64,000 nt of DNA, from positions 868,001 through 932,000 of the forward strand of contig NZ_CP030064.1 in assembly GCF_003990725.2 (NCBI RefSeq), in the 5' to 3' direction. Source of the stretch: Halorubrum sp. PV6 (GTDB taxonomy: Archaea > Halobacteriota > Halobacteria > Halobacteriales > Haloferacaceae). The position numbers and the translations under genes were made by a program. Shown one piece after another: positions 1 through 7,932 of this stretch. Position 1 is the stretch's first letter, and every line of letters starts with the position of its first letter. The notes under the pieces were generated by a model that was not told the origin of the DNA, ran no database searches, and was given only the letters and a program-made list of their open reading frames with translations.

Positions 1-339
1 CTGAAACAGCTGTTAGAGAACCTGTTTCGGAACGCGATCGACCACGCCGGACCGGAGTCCACCGTCGTCGTCGGCGACATCGAACCGATGTACACGACGA
101 CGCGCGCCGAGAGCAACCTGCCGACGGGATTTTACGTCGAAGACGACGGCCCGGGGATCCCCGCGGCCGACCGCGAGGCCGTGTTCGAGGTGGGCTACAC
201 CACTCACGACGACGGGACGGGATTCGGCCTCAACATCGTCAACGGGGTCGCCGACGCCCACGGCTGGAACGTCGCCGTGTCCGAGAGCGCGGACGGCGGC
301 GCCCGGTTCGAGATCACGGGCGTCGAGAGCGGCGACTAA
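1..339 (+). CDS. Histidine kinase, C-terminal ATP-binding fragment (partial)
   Basis: The reading frame is open from base 1, so the gene begins outside the window; 112 codons and the stop remain. They hold a complete HATPase_c core: an N-box near the left edge ([14 protein letters not shown]), the G1 box EDDGPGIP, an F-box with [10 protein letters not shown] and the G2 box GTGFGLNIV. Known histidine kinases use this domain to bind ATP and phosphorylate a His in a preceding dimerisation domain, which lies off the window together with any sensor domains. Signal input and partner regulator cannot be inferred; no response regulator follows. Confidence 0.93.
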   Translation: MKQLLENLFRNAIDHAGPESTVVVGDIEPMYTTTRAESNLPTGFYVEDDGPGIPAADREAVFEVGYTTHDDGTGFGLNIVNGVADAHGWNVAVSESADGGARFEITGVESGD

Positions 340-370
340 CCCCCGCCGTCCGTGACCGCCGCGACCCCGA

Positions 371-820
371 TCAGCCGGTCTCTACCGCGCGTTCGACGTA
401 CTCGACCGCCTCGCGCGGCGATTCGACCGCCTCCACGCCGTCGACCGCGTGCGTGTCGAGCCCGGCGACGGCCCGCCCGTGGGCGAGGGCGAGACCGATC
501 TCCGAGAGCGTCCCGTGTGAGCCGTCGACCGCGATCGTGGCGTCGCCGTTCAAAATCACGAGCGCGTTACGGGCGTGCCCCATCCCAGTCGCTATCGGCA
601 CGGTGACGTGCGGATTCGCGTCCCCCCGGCGCGCCGTCGGCACGATCCCGATCGTCTCTCCGCCGGCGCTCGCGGCGCCGCGACAGACCGCTTCCATCAC
701 CCCGCCGAGTCCGCCGCAGACGACCTCGTGGCCGCGCTCCGCGAGCCGTTCGCCGAGCCGTTCCGCGACCGCGGCCGTCTCTGGCGGGACCGAACTGCCG
801 CCGATGACACTGACGCGCAT
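371..820 (-). CDS. TIGR00725/LOG-like nucleotide-binding Rossmann protein
   Basis: The protein has 149 residues starting at ATG (MRVSVIGGS). It has a Rossmann-like start, a GGLGGVMEAVCRGA motif and, near residue 100, DGSHGTLSEIGLALAHG, which aligns with the PGGxGTxxE signature of the lysine-decarboxylase-like/LOG superfamily, with the first Gly-Gly changed to Asp-Gly-Ser. In the superfamily this pocket binds nucleotides (LOG proteins release free bases from nucleoside monophosphates); the exact substrate of the TIGR00725 branch is unknown. The gene is divergent from the HAD hydrolase at 915 and shares a 94-bp promoter region with it. Confidence 0.8.
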   Translation of the reverse strand: MRVSVIGGSSVPPETAAVAERLGERLAERGHEVVCGGLGGVMEAVCRGAASAGGETIGIVPTARRGDANPHVTVPIATGMGHARNALVILNGDATIAVDGSHGTLSEIGLALAHGRAVAGLDTHAVDGVEAVESPREAVEYVERAVETG

Positions 821-914
821 ACCGCGGGACGGGAGCCGGACGCTTATAAGATAGTCGGCGATCTTGTCGCGGCGTTGGTGAAACCCTTTTAAGTACCGAG
901 CGAGTGCAGAGTGT

Positions 915-1571
915 ATGACGTACGATACCGTCGTGTTCGACAACGACGGTGTCCTCGTGGGCCGCACGCGATTCGACGTGCTTCGGGACGCAACCCGAGA
1001 CGCGTTCGAAGAGTGCGGCGTCGAGGAGCCCGATCCGGACGACGTAGAGCGCATGACCATCGGTGCGACCCCCGGCAGCGTGGGGACCGTCTGTCAGACG
1101 TACGACCTCGATCCGGGGTCGTTCTGGCGGACCCGCGACGACGTGGTCTCGAAGGCCCAACAGCAGGAGGCGCGCGAGGGGCGCAAGACCCCGTACGACG
1201 ACCTCGGCGAACTCGAGAGTCTCGACGTGGAGATGGGAATCGTCTCCTCGAACCAGCAGGCCACCGTCGACTTCCTCGTCGACCACTTCGACGGCTTCGA
1301 GCGCTTCGGCGCCGCGTACGGCCGTGAGCCGACGATCCACTCGCTTCAACTCCGCAAGCCGAACCCGCACTACATCGAGCAGGCGCTCGGTGACCTCGAC
1401 GCGGGCAACGCGCTGTTCGTCGGCGACAACGAATCCGACGTGCGCGCGGCCGCGAACGCCGGTATCGACTCGGCGTTCATCCGCCGACCTCACCGCCGCA
1501 ACTGGGACCTGAATGTCTGGCCGACCTGGGAGATAGAGCAGCTCTCGGACCTCCACGACATCGTCGGGTAA
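915..1571 (+). CDS. HAD-superfamily hydrolase (phosphoglycolate phosphatase-like)
   Basis: The 218-residue protein carries all four HAD motifs: DNDGVL (Asp9 nucleophile and Asp11), the motif II Ser in IVSSNQQ, a motif III Lys in LRKPNPHY, and motif IV VGDNESD. An alpha-helical cap lies between motifs I and II, as in phosphoglycolate and sugar-phosphate phosphatases. A typical haloarchaeal TATA (CTTTTAAG at about 887) lies close to 25 bp before the ATG, suggesting a nearly leaderless mRNA. The substrate cannot be deduced. It is transcribed alone. Confidence 0.9.
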   Translation: MTYDTVVFDNDGVLVGRTRFDVLRDATRDAFEECGVEEPDPDDVERMTIGATPGSVGTVCQTYDLDPGSFWRTRDDVVSKAQQQEAREGRKTPYDDLGELESLDVEMGIVSSNQQATVDFLVDHFDGFERFGAAYGREPTIHSLQLRKPNPHYIEQALGDLDAGNALFVGDNESDVRAAANAGIDSAFIRRPHRRNWDLNVWPTWEIEQLSDLHDIVG

Positions 1572-1589
1572 CCGCGTCTCACCCCCGGC

Positions 1590-1648
1590 CGCCAGCGGTT
1601 GCGCGAGTCTTGACGCCAGCCACCAGCGGTTACGCGAGTCTTGACGCC
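1590..1648. repeat. Tandem duplication, 28-bp unit, period 31
   Basis: Two 28-bp copies (1590-1617 and 1621-1648) differ at two bases and are separated by 3 bp. They occupy the spacer between the HAD gene and the helicase. The 31-bp period is not a multiple of three, which argues that this segment is not coding and supports placing the helicase start downstream at the GTG. Confidence 0.85.
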
Positions 1649-1702
1649 GCCCGACGAGTGGGAACGGCTTTTAGCCCATCGGGGCACTACCGATACCATC
1701 CC

Positions 1703-4111
1703 GTGTCCGAGAGCTCTGAGGCGACGTGGCGGCGCTATTTCGGCTTCGAAGACTCGTACGAGAACCAAGACGACGTCGTCGAGCAGATCATCGAGACCGC
1801 TCGCAGCGCCGGCTACCTCGCCATGGAGGGCCCGTGCGGGACCGGCAAGACGATGGCGTCGCTCGCCGCGGCCGGCTACCTCGTCCGCGAAACCGACCAG
1901 TTCGAGAACGCCATCGTCGCCACGCCGGTGAAACAGCAGCGCCAGCAGTTCGTCGAGGACCTCCGCGTCATCAACGACGGCTTGGACGCCCCGCTGGCCG
2001 GCATCGCGCTCGTCGGCAAGCGGGACCTGTGCCCGTACGGGCGCGAGGACGTCTTCCCCGAGGGTAGCAGCGTTCAGAAACGGTGTGAGGACCTGCGAGA
2101 GAACACCGCCGACCTCGTGAACGAGGACAGCGACCTCACGGTCGACCGGCAGTTCAAGACCGAGACGACGACCGCGGCGGAGCCGGGCGCCGACGAGGAG
2201 AAGTGGTGGGACCCGGAGAAGGGGCGGCTGCTCGTCGAGCACGCACAGCGAGACCCGCTCGAACAGGACCTCGAACCGCTGTCGACCGCCGGCGAGACCG
2301 CGCCGTACCCGCGGTCGCAACCGTCGACGGCCCCCGAGATGACGGCGTCGGGGACACAGCAGCTCTACTGCCCGTTCGAAGCCGACTGGTACGGCCGCGA
2401 CAAGGGATCGCCGGTGACGTTCGACGCGGCCGACAACCACGTCGTGACGGCCGAGGAGCTCCTCCCGAACGCCGTCTCCGCGGGCACCTGCCCCCATCGC
2501 GCCATGACCGTCCTGATGGGCGACGCCGACATCGTCATCGGGAACTACAACCACCTCTTCGACGCCGCGAGCCGTCAACTCACCGCTCCCATCCTCGACG
2601 AGCGAACGCTCGTCATCATCGACGAGGCACACCGGATGGAAGAGCGCGTCCGGGACCTGCTCACGGACACCATCGGGTATCACACGGTGAAACGGGCGAA
2701 ACACGACCTTGAACAGGTCCTCCGCCCGGCGAGGCAGGGACCGTCGAACCGTCGCGACGCCGAAACGCGGCTCGCGGCCAACGACGTCCCGTTCGAGGCG
2801 GTCGAGACCGCGGAGCGGTTCTACGACGACGTGTTGGGGTGGTTCGAGAGCCACGTCGACGACGAACTCAGCGCGGAAGTCGAACAGTACGGGAGCGGGA
2901 ACTCGCGGGAGTCGCTGCCGGACGACGTCGAGTTGCCGCTTCGTGACCCGGACGAACCGGAGCCGGACGCGTTTACGCGGTGGGCCGAGGAGGCGGGCCA
3001 CGGCGGTGACACCTTCCGGATGCTCGCCGAGGTCGGCGGCGCCGTCGAGGACGCCATCGAGCAGACGGGCTCCGAGCGCGACTGCGTCTGTACCGCCGTC
3101 GGCGCGCTGTTCGGGCAGTGGTGGGAGCGAGACCACGTCGAGTACTTCCGAGAGGTCACCGTGGAGCGCTCGGAGCGCGACGACCGGCACGAGCGGGACG
3201 CCGCGGCGCCGTGGCTGAACCACTACAACGCGTCGCTCGTGATGTACAACTGTATGCCATCCGAGAAGATTCGGGGCATCCTCGACGAGTTCGGCGGCGG
3301 CGTCCTGATGAGCGCGACGCTCGAACCGCTCTCCATCTTCGAGGAGGTCACCGGGCTCGCGGACTTGGCGACCGACGAGGAGCCGCCCCGCGTCGTCTCC
3401 TCGCGCACGTACGACCTGACGTTCCCCGAATCGAACCGCGCGAGTTGGATCGTCGACGTCGAGGCATTTAAAAAGCGTAACCGAGGCGCTCCCGATGTCG
3501 CGAACACGAACCCGACGCGAGAGCGCTACGCCTACGTCGCCCGCGAGATCGCCCAGAGCCACGGTAACGTCCTCCTCGCGTGGCCCAACTACGCCGAGGC
3601 CGAGTGGGCGGCCGCCCGGCTGGAAGACGAGATCGACAAGCCGGTGCTCCTCGACCGGTCTTCGAGCCACGAGGAGACCCGCGCGCTGAAACGCGAGTTC
3701 GCTCGGGGCGAGCCGAGCGTCCTCGTGACGAGCACCCGCGGCACGCTGACCGAAGGCGTCGACTACGAGGGCGACGAACTGCACACCTGCGCCGTGTTCG
3801 GTATCCCGCTCGTGAACATCGGGTCTCCCAGAATTCAGGCCGTCCAGCACGCCTACGGCGACCGGTTCGGCGCCGACAAGTCGTTCACGTACGCTCTCAC
3901 CATCCCGGCGGTCAGACAGATTCGGCAGGCGCTCGGGCGCGTCATCCGCGGCCCCGACGAGCGCGGCGTCAGAATCGTCGTCGGCGAGCGGTTCGTTCCC
4001 GGCGCGCTCCACTCGGTGTACGACTACTTCCCGCAGACCGAACGCGAGGAGTTCGTGCGGATGAAGCCCGACTTCTTAGACGCGCAGTTCCGGACGTTCT
4101 GGGGCGAGTGA
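1703..4111 (+). CDS. XPD/Rad3-DinG-like superfamily 2 DNA helicase with Fe-S cysteines
   Basis: I start the protein at GTG 1703 (MSESSEATWRRYFGF; 802 residues) because the open frame upstream runs through a non-coding tandem repeat and a TATA-like TTTTAG lies about 30 bp before the GTG. Walker A GPCGTGKT is at residues 43-50 and DEAH at 307-310. Four Cys (110, 128, 223, 263) lie between them, the position of the XPD 4Fe-4S cluster, but with a 95-residue insertion between the second and third. C-terminal helicase motifs include SATL, TSTRGTLTEGVDY and QALGRVIRGPDERG. XPD-family enzymes unwind DNA 5'-3' in repair; that role here is inferred. Confidence 0.93.
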   Translation: MSESSEATWRRYFGFEDSYENQDDVVEQIIETARSAGYLAMEGPCGTGKTMASLAAAGYLVRETDQFENAIVATPVKQQRQQFVEDLRVINDGLDAPLAGIALVGKRDLCPYGREDVFPEGSSVQKRCEDLRENTADLVNEDSDLTVDRQFKTETTTAAEPGADEEKWWDPEKGRLLVEHAQRDPLEQDLEPLSTAGETAPYPRSQPSTAPEMTASGTQQLYCPFEADWYGRDKGSPVTFDAADNHVVTAEELLPNAVSAGTCPHRAMTVLMGDADIVIGNYNHLFDAASRQLTAPILDERTLVIIDEAHRMEERVRDLLTDTIGYHTVKRAKHDLEQVLRPARQGPSNRRDAETRLAANDVPFEAVETAERFYDDVLGWFESHVDDELSAEVEQYGSGNSRESLPDDVELPLRDPDEPEPDAFTRWAEEAGHGGDTFRMLAEVGGAVEDAIEQTGSERDCVCTAVGALFGQWWERDHVEYFREVTVERSERDDRHERDAAAPWLNHYNASLVMYNCMPSEKIRGILDEFGGGVLMSATLEPLSIFEEVTGLADLATDEEPPRVVSSRTYDLTFPESNRASWIVDVEAFKKRNRGAPDVANTNPTRERYAYVAREIAQSHGNVLLAWPNYAEAEWAAARLEDEIDKPVLLDRSSSHEETRALKREFARGEPSVLVTSTRGTLTEGVDYEGDELHTCAVFGIPLVNIGSPRIQAVQHAYGDRFGADKSFTYALTIPAVRQIRQALGRVIRGPDERGVRIVVGERFVPGALHSVYDYFPQTEREEFVRMKPDFLDAQFRTFWGE

Positions 4112-4325
4112 CCCGACCGGCTCGACCGCCGAACGAACCGACCGTTCAGACGTGAGGGTGCCGAGTTCGACAGTCGCAACGCTGTAATTTGATCAAAATC
4201 GGAACCCCTCCGCTACCGCCGTGGACACAGTGCGCGCATTGCCCAAAGCGACTCGGCCCGAATCGGCTGCAAAATAGACCGTGTCCATCTCACACCGGCG
4301 TACCCCACTCGCGCGGTTGCCGTGA

Positions 4326-5216
4326 TCACTTCACATCTGAACTTGAAGCGCGGGACAGCAGATACACCGCGATTCCGCCCAACACGAGGTCGAGTGCGAC
4401 GAGGACGGCGACACCGGGAACCACGCCGTCGAGTGTCCCGCCGAACCACGATACGTCGAGGACCGTCATCACATCCTGATCGATTATGAGCGAGCGCGCA
4501 GCGTCGACGCCGTACGTGACGGGATTGAAACGGGCGAACGTCTGCACCCAACCGGGAAGCGCTGCGAGTGGGAGAAACGCACTCGACAGGAACAACAGCG
4601 GAAACTGCAGCAGGTTCGCGCCGATGATCGTCGATTCCTGATCGCGCGTGATGATCGCTAACGCGTTCGAGAGGGCAACGAACCAGAGCGAGAAGAGGAT
4701 CCCGACGGCGACAATGCCGACGACGCCGACGATGCCGGTGACGATCTCGGCACCGAGGAGGACGCCCAGTCCGAGAATGATCACAATCTGAACCGCAATC
4801 CGGAACACCTCTGCGGCCGTCTTCCCGACGAAGACGGCCGTCCGGTTCATCGGCGTGACGAGCACCTTCTCGAACATCCCGTTCTCGATATCGTTGACCA
4901 GGCCCACACCCGAGGTGATAGCCGCTGCGAGGGCGACCTGAATCGCAATCGCTGGCACCAGATACGTCTCGTAACTGACCCCTGGAAGCCCCTGATTAAC
5001 AGCGCCGCCAGCCACGTTCCCGAACACCTCCGTGAACAGTACGAGGAAGATGATCGGCTGGACGAGCGAGACGACCAAGACGAACGGGTTCCGGACGGCC
5101 TTGAGGTTCCAGCGTTTGAAGTTCACCCAGACGTCCCCGACGAAGGAGTTCCCCGACCGGGCGACCGGTCGTGCCGAGTCTGCATCCGCTCTCTCCTCTG
5201 TCTCCGGCGCACTCAT
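4326..5216 (-). CDS. ABC-2 family exporter permease (DrrB-like)
   Basis: The 296-residue membrane protein has a hydrophilic N-terminus and about six transmembrane segments in the ABC2_membrane arrangement, with the family-typical ENGMFEKVLVTPMNR loop following the second segment. It lies 8 bp downstream of the ATPase gene that ends at 5225, so the two form an operon and should assemble as an exporter of the daunorubicin-resistance (DrrAB) type. The substrate is unknown; the family ranges from antibiotics to lipids. Co-control with the oxidoreductase operon at 6866 through a shared palindrome points to a xenobiotic or toxic metabolite, which is inference. Confidence 0.92.
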   Translation of the reverse strand: MSAPETEERADADSARPVARSGNSFVGDVWVNFKRWNLKAVRNPFVLVVSLVQPIIFLVLFTEVFGNVAGGAVNQGLPGVSYETYLVPAIAIQVALAAAITSGVGLVNDIENGMFEKVLVTPMNRTAVFVGKTAAEVFRIAVQIVIILGLGVLLGAEIVTGIVGVVGIVAVGILFSLWFVALSNALAIITRDQESTIIGANLLQFPLLFLSSAFLPLAALPGWVQTFARFNPVTYGVDAARSLIIDQDVMTVLDVSWFGGTLDGVVPGVAVLVALDLVLGGIAVYLLSRASSSDVK

Positions 5217-5224
5217 CGTCCAGC

Positions 5225-6271
5225 CTACATCTCGTCGGTGTCGAGTTCGTCGCCGGTGATAGCCAGGAAGACGTCGTCGAGCGTCGGTGCACGGATGTTG
5301 AACCCGGTCACCGTCAGGTCCGCGTCCCGGAGCGTCACGAGCAAGTCAGTTCCATGCTGGCGAGCGGCCTCCGCGGTGACGCTGATACCGTCATCCGTCT
5401 CGGTGACGGACGCGTCGGCGAACGCATCGAACTCTCGTGCGATCGTCGCGGCCCGTTGACGGGCACCCGAACCGCCCTCTACTTCCACCTCAAGGACCTC
5501 GCCGCCGACTTCGCGTTTGAGCTCCGCGGGACTCCCCTCTGCGACGATCTCTCCGTCAAGGATAACGGCGAGGCGATCACAGAGTTGGTCGGCTTCTTCG
5601 AGATACTGTGTGGTCAGGAAGATCGTCGTTCCGAGGTCGTTGATGCGCCGGAAGTAGTCCCACAGGCGGTTGCGGGCCTTCGGGTCCAGTCCGGTCGTCG
5701 GTTCGTCTAAGAAGACCAGTGGCGGGCGGTGGACCAGTGCAGTCGCGGCGTCCAGTCGCTTTTTCATGCCGCCCGAGAACTCCTCGGCCCGCTTGCTTGC
5801 GACATCGGCCAGGTCGACGAGGTCAAGTAGTTCGGTGACGCGCTCGGAGCGTTCTTCTCGCGGCACTCCGTGGGCCTCGCAGGCGAACCGGATGTTTTCC
5901 TCGGCGGTGAGCTCCGGATCGATGCTCGTCTCTTGGGCCATATACCCGATCGACTTTCTGATCTCGCGGGGGGCCGAGCGCACGTCGAAGCCGTTGACTC
6001 GGACTGCTCCGCTGGTCGGGGACAACAGCGTCGCAAACACCTTGATGGTCGTCGTCTTTCCTGCTCCGTTCGGCCCGAGGAACCCGAAGAACTCACCTTC
6101 AGGGACGCCCATCTCGATTCCTCGGACGGCAGCAGTCCCGTCGGAGTAGACGAGTTCGAGCCCATCGACCGCTATCGCAGCCGCGGAGCCTCCGACCGCG
6201 GCCGTTTCCGCCTGGGAGACGCCGTCATCTTCGGACGAGCCGGCGGTATCCGCCGATCCGGGTGGTGACAT
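5225..6271 (-). CDS. ABC transporter ATP-binding protein, DrrA family
   Basis: The 348-residue ATPase has Walker A GPNGAGKTT, a Q-loop (YMAQET), the signature FSGGMKKRLD and Walker B VFLDEPTTGLDP, followed by the H-loop region and a C-terminal DUF4162-type domain of about 90 residues typical of DrrA proteins. An N-terminal acidic/Ser extension of about 30 residues precedes the core. It is the first gene of the operon with the permease ending at 4326. Its promoter carries the palindrome ACTTCGAAGT at 6307-6316, just upstream of the AT-rich TATA region; the same element lies before the oxidoreductase operon. Confidence 0.95.
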   Translation of the reverse strand: MSPPGSADTAGSSEDDGVSQAETAAVGGSAAAIAVDGLELVYSDGTAAVRGIEMGVPEGEFFGFLGPNGAGKTTTIKVFATLLSPTSGAVRVNGFDVRSAPREIRKSIGYMAQETSIDPELTAEENIRFACEAHGVPREERSERVTELLDLVDLADVASKRAEEFSGGMKKRLDAATALVHRPPLVFLDEPTTGLDPKARNRLWDYFRRINDLGTTIFLTTQYLEEADQLCDRLAVILDGEIVAEGSPAELKREVGGEVLEVEVEGGSGARQRAATIAREFDAFADASVTETDDGISVTAEAARQHGTDLLVTLRDADLTVTGFNIRAPTLDDVFLAITGDELDTDEM

Positions 6272-6306
6272 ACTCTTACTATTGGATATGAAGTAATGTA
6301 CGTTCG

Positions 6307-6316
6307 ACTTCGAAGT
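6307..6316. promoter_or_regulatory. Palindromic operator ACTTCGAAGT before the ABC exporter operon
   Basis: A perfect 10-bp palindrome lies 36-45 bp upstream of the ABC ATPase start, next to the presumed TATA (around 6286-6300, minus strand). A half-site CGAAGTTA follows at about 6337. The same core occurs in the promoter region between the HxlR gene and the oxidoreductase operon (6811-6831). The position at the edge of the TATA/BRE would suit repression. Confidence 0.6.
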
Positions 6317-6341
6317 TTGGATCCTACTACAGAAATCGAAG

Positions 6342-6749
6342 TTAGAGTTCGTACTCGATTGCCCAGTGGTGAAGGTGGGCGAATACGGGGAACAGCGATT
6401 CCGCCTTCTCGGTCGGCGTGTACTCTACGCGAGGTGGGACCTCATCGTAGGCCTCACGATGGAGCAACCCTGCTTCTGTCAACTCCTGTAACCGCGTCGA
6501 GAGCGTGTTCGGCGCGATGTCGAGTTCGGTTTCGAGGTCACTGAACCGGAGGGACCCTTCGGTGAACGCGAACGCGCTCAGAACCGCCATCGTGTGCGCC
6601 TTCCCGAGGAGATCGAGCAGTGCTGCGACGGTGTGGTTGATGCGCTCCTGCTCTTCGGGGGCGAACGATTCGCGAAGGGCGATCGCTTCCTCGCGGGACA
6701 GTCCCGCACTCAAATCGGGCACGTCCGGCGGATTGTTCGGTCTAGTCAC
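6342..6749 (-). CDS. HxlR-family winged-helix transcriptional regulator
   Basis: The protein (135 residues from GTG 6749; TTG 6758 is an alternative) ends in an HxlR domain: LGKAHTMAVLSAF, the recognition helix region FSDLETELDIAPNTLSTRLQ, and the wing VPPRVEYTPTEK. HxlR proteins bind DNA as dimers and many sense electrophiles through Cys, but this one has no cysteine at all, so it must sense something else. It sits between the ABC operon and the divergent oxidoreductase operon, both of whose promoters hold AACTTCGAAGT-type palindromes, so it is the obvious candidate regulator of both and of itself. Confidence 0.9.
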   Translation of the reverse strand: MTRPNNPPDVPDLSAGLSREEAIALRESFAPEEQERINHTVAALLDLLGKAHTMAVLSAFAFTEGSLRFSDLETELDIAPNTLSTRLQELTEAGLLHREAYDEVPPRVEYTPTEKAESLFPVFAHLHHWAIEYEL

Positions 6750-6810
6750 GATATTCAACTATCGTCGCTTGTGAATTTGTATCTTTGGGTTTGAGTCGTC
6801 TCAGGCGCTA

Positions 6811-6831
6811 ATACTTCGAAACTTCGAAGTT
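6811..6831. promoter_or_regulatory. Double palindromic operator in the HxlR/oxidoreductase intergenic region
   Basis: AACTTCGAAGTT (6820-6831) is a perfect 12-bp palindrome preceded directly by a second overlapping ACTTCGAA half (6813-6820). It abuts AGTATATACT (about 6835-6844), a TATA box 25-30 bp before the ATG at 6866. The HxlR gene starts in the other direction at 6749, with an AT-rich stretch near 6770-6785 as its likely TATA. The site can therefore affect both promoters. Confidence 0.65.
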
Positions 6832-6865
6832 ACAAGTATATACTCTCAGAGGTGGTATTTCGTGT

Positions 6866-7522
6866 ATGCGAATCGCCGTATTCGGTGCGACCGGACGAAC
6901 CGGGCACCCACTCGTCGAACAGGCAGTCGAACGCGGACACGAAGTGGTTGCGTTCGTCCGGGATGCAACCGGCCTCTCATCCACACTTCGGAACGACGAC
7001 CGAGTCGATATCGTCGAGGGAGACGCTTACACCGGCGAGGGTGTCGAACGCGCCATCGCTGGTGACGGCACCCCCGTCGATGTCGTCGTCAGCGTCCTCG
7101 CCCAGACGTCCGATGGGCCGGACGATCTGCTGACAGAAGCCGGCCGACACATCCTTTCAGCGATGGACCAACACGGCGTCGAGCGGTTCGTGACGCTGGT
7201 CGGTGCGGGCGTCCGGGAAGAGAGCGAATCGGTAAGTCCCGGCGGACGCATGATGGGCGCGCTGTTGAAACTGCTCGCACGGTCGGTCCTCGAAGACGCC
7301 CGAGACCAGGTCGAACTCCTTCGAGACAGCGACACTCGATGGACGGCAGTTCGGGGACCCCGGCTCACCGAAGACGCCCACACCGGTGAGTTCCGTCACG
7401 GGACGGACCTGATGCTCGGAATGCGCGACACCGCAGGGCGAGCGAACGTCGCCGAGTTCATCCTCGACTGCCTCGAAGACGACCTGTACGTCCGCGGAAT
7501 GCCGAAGGTGGCAGACGCATGA
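6866..7522 (+). CDS. NAD(P)-binding atypical SDR / NmrA-like oxidoreductase
   Basis: The 218-residue protein begins with a Rossmann motif GATGRTG and fits the NAD(P)H-binding (atypical short-chain dehydrogenase, biliverdin reductase/NmrA) family, without a YxxxK catalytic pair. The ATG sits 25-30 bp from the TATA at 6835-6844, so the mRNA is probably leaderless. It is the first of three genes; its stop overlaps the next start (ATGA). Regulation by the adjacent HxlR protein is inferred from the palindrome upstream. Substrate unknown, possibly a quinone or other electrophile. Confidence 0.88.
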   Translation: MRIAVFGATGRTGHPLVEQAVERGHEVVAFVRDATGLSSTLRNDDRVDIVEGDAYTGEGVERAIAGDGTPVDVVVSVLAQTSDGPDDLLTEAGRHILSAMDQHGVERFVTLVGAGVREESESVSPGGRMMGALLKLLARSVLEDARDQVELLRDSDTRWTAVRGPRLTEDAHTGEFRHGTDLMLGMRDTAGRANVAEFILDCLEDDLYVRGMPKVADA

Positions 7523-7932
7523 CGACCGTCGAACACACTGCGGCCCGGTCACCCTCCGTGCCGGTTCGAGGCGGGCTTGCCGTCGTCCTCGCCGTACTCG
7601 CCAACGTGGTACTCGTGGCTGGCGTGGACGCCCTCGGTATCGCTCCGGCGTTCCGCCCGTTGACTATCCCACCCGTTGCGTTTCTGTCGGCGCTCGGCGC
7701 AGGCGGGGGGACGGTCGCCTACTGGCTTCTCGACCGGTACGTCAGTGACGCTGATCGGACGTTCGTCCGAGTAGCCGCTGGCGTACTACTCCTCTCGTTT
7801 GTCCCCGACCTTGCGTTGCTCGCAGTCGATCCGGCTGCGACCCCGATCGCCGTCGTCGTTCTCATGGCGACGCACGTGGTCGTCGCAGCGGTGTCGGTCT
7901 GGGCGCTCCTCTCTTGGAGGGTCGAACAGTGA
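7519..7932 (+). CDS. DUF6069-type four-helix membrane protein
   Basis: The 137-residue protein has four hydrophobic segments (about residues 18-40, 48-72, 82-102 and 110-132) with short polar loops, and resembles DUF6069 proteins, which are small integral membrane proteins of unknown function often found beside NmrA/SDR oxidoreductases. Start and stop both overlap their neighbours by four bases (ATGA at 7519, GTGA at 7929), so it is translated as part of the operon. Confidence 0.82.
   Translation: MTTVEHTAARSPSVPVRGGLAVVLAVLANVVLVAGVDALGIAPAFRPLTIPPVAFLSALGAGGGTVAYWLLDRYVSDADRTFVRVAAGVLLLSFVPDLALLAVDPAATPIAVVVLMATHVVVAAVSVWALLSWRVEQ

Noticed and set aside
1490-4012. 840-residue open frame antisense to the helicase
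   Set aside because: It is a GC-bias shadow: the opposite strand encodes a helicase with all motifs in order, and this frame shows no domain and an Arg/Val/Asp-rich, low-complexity composition.
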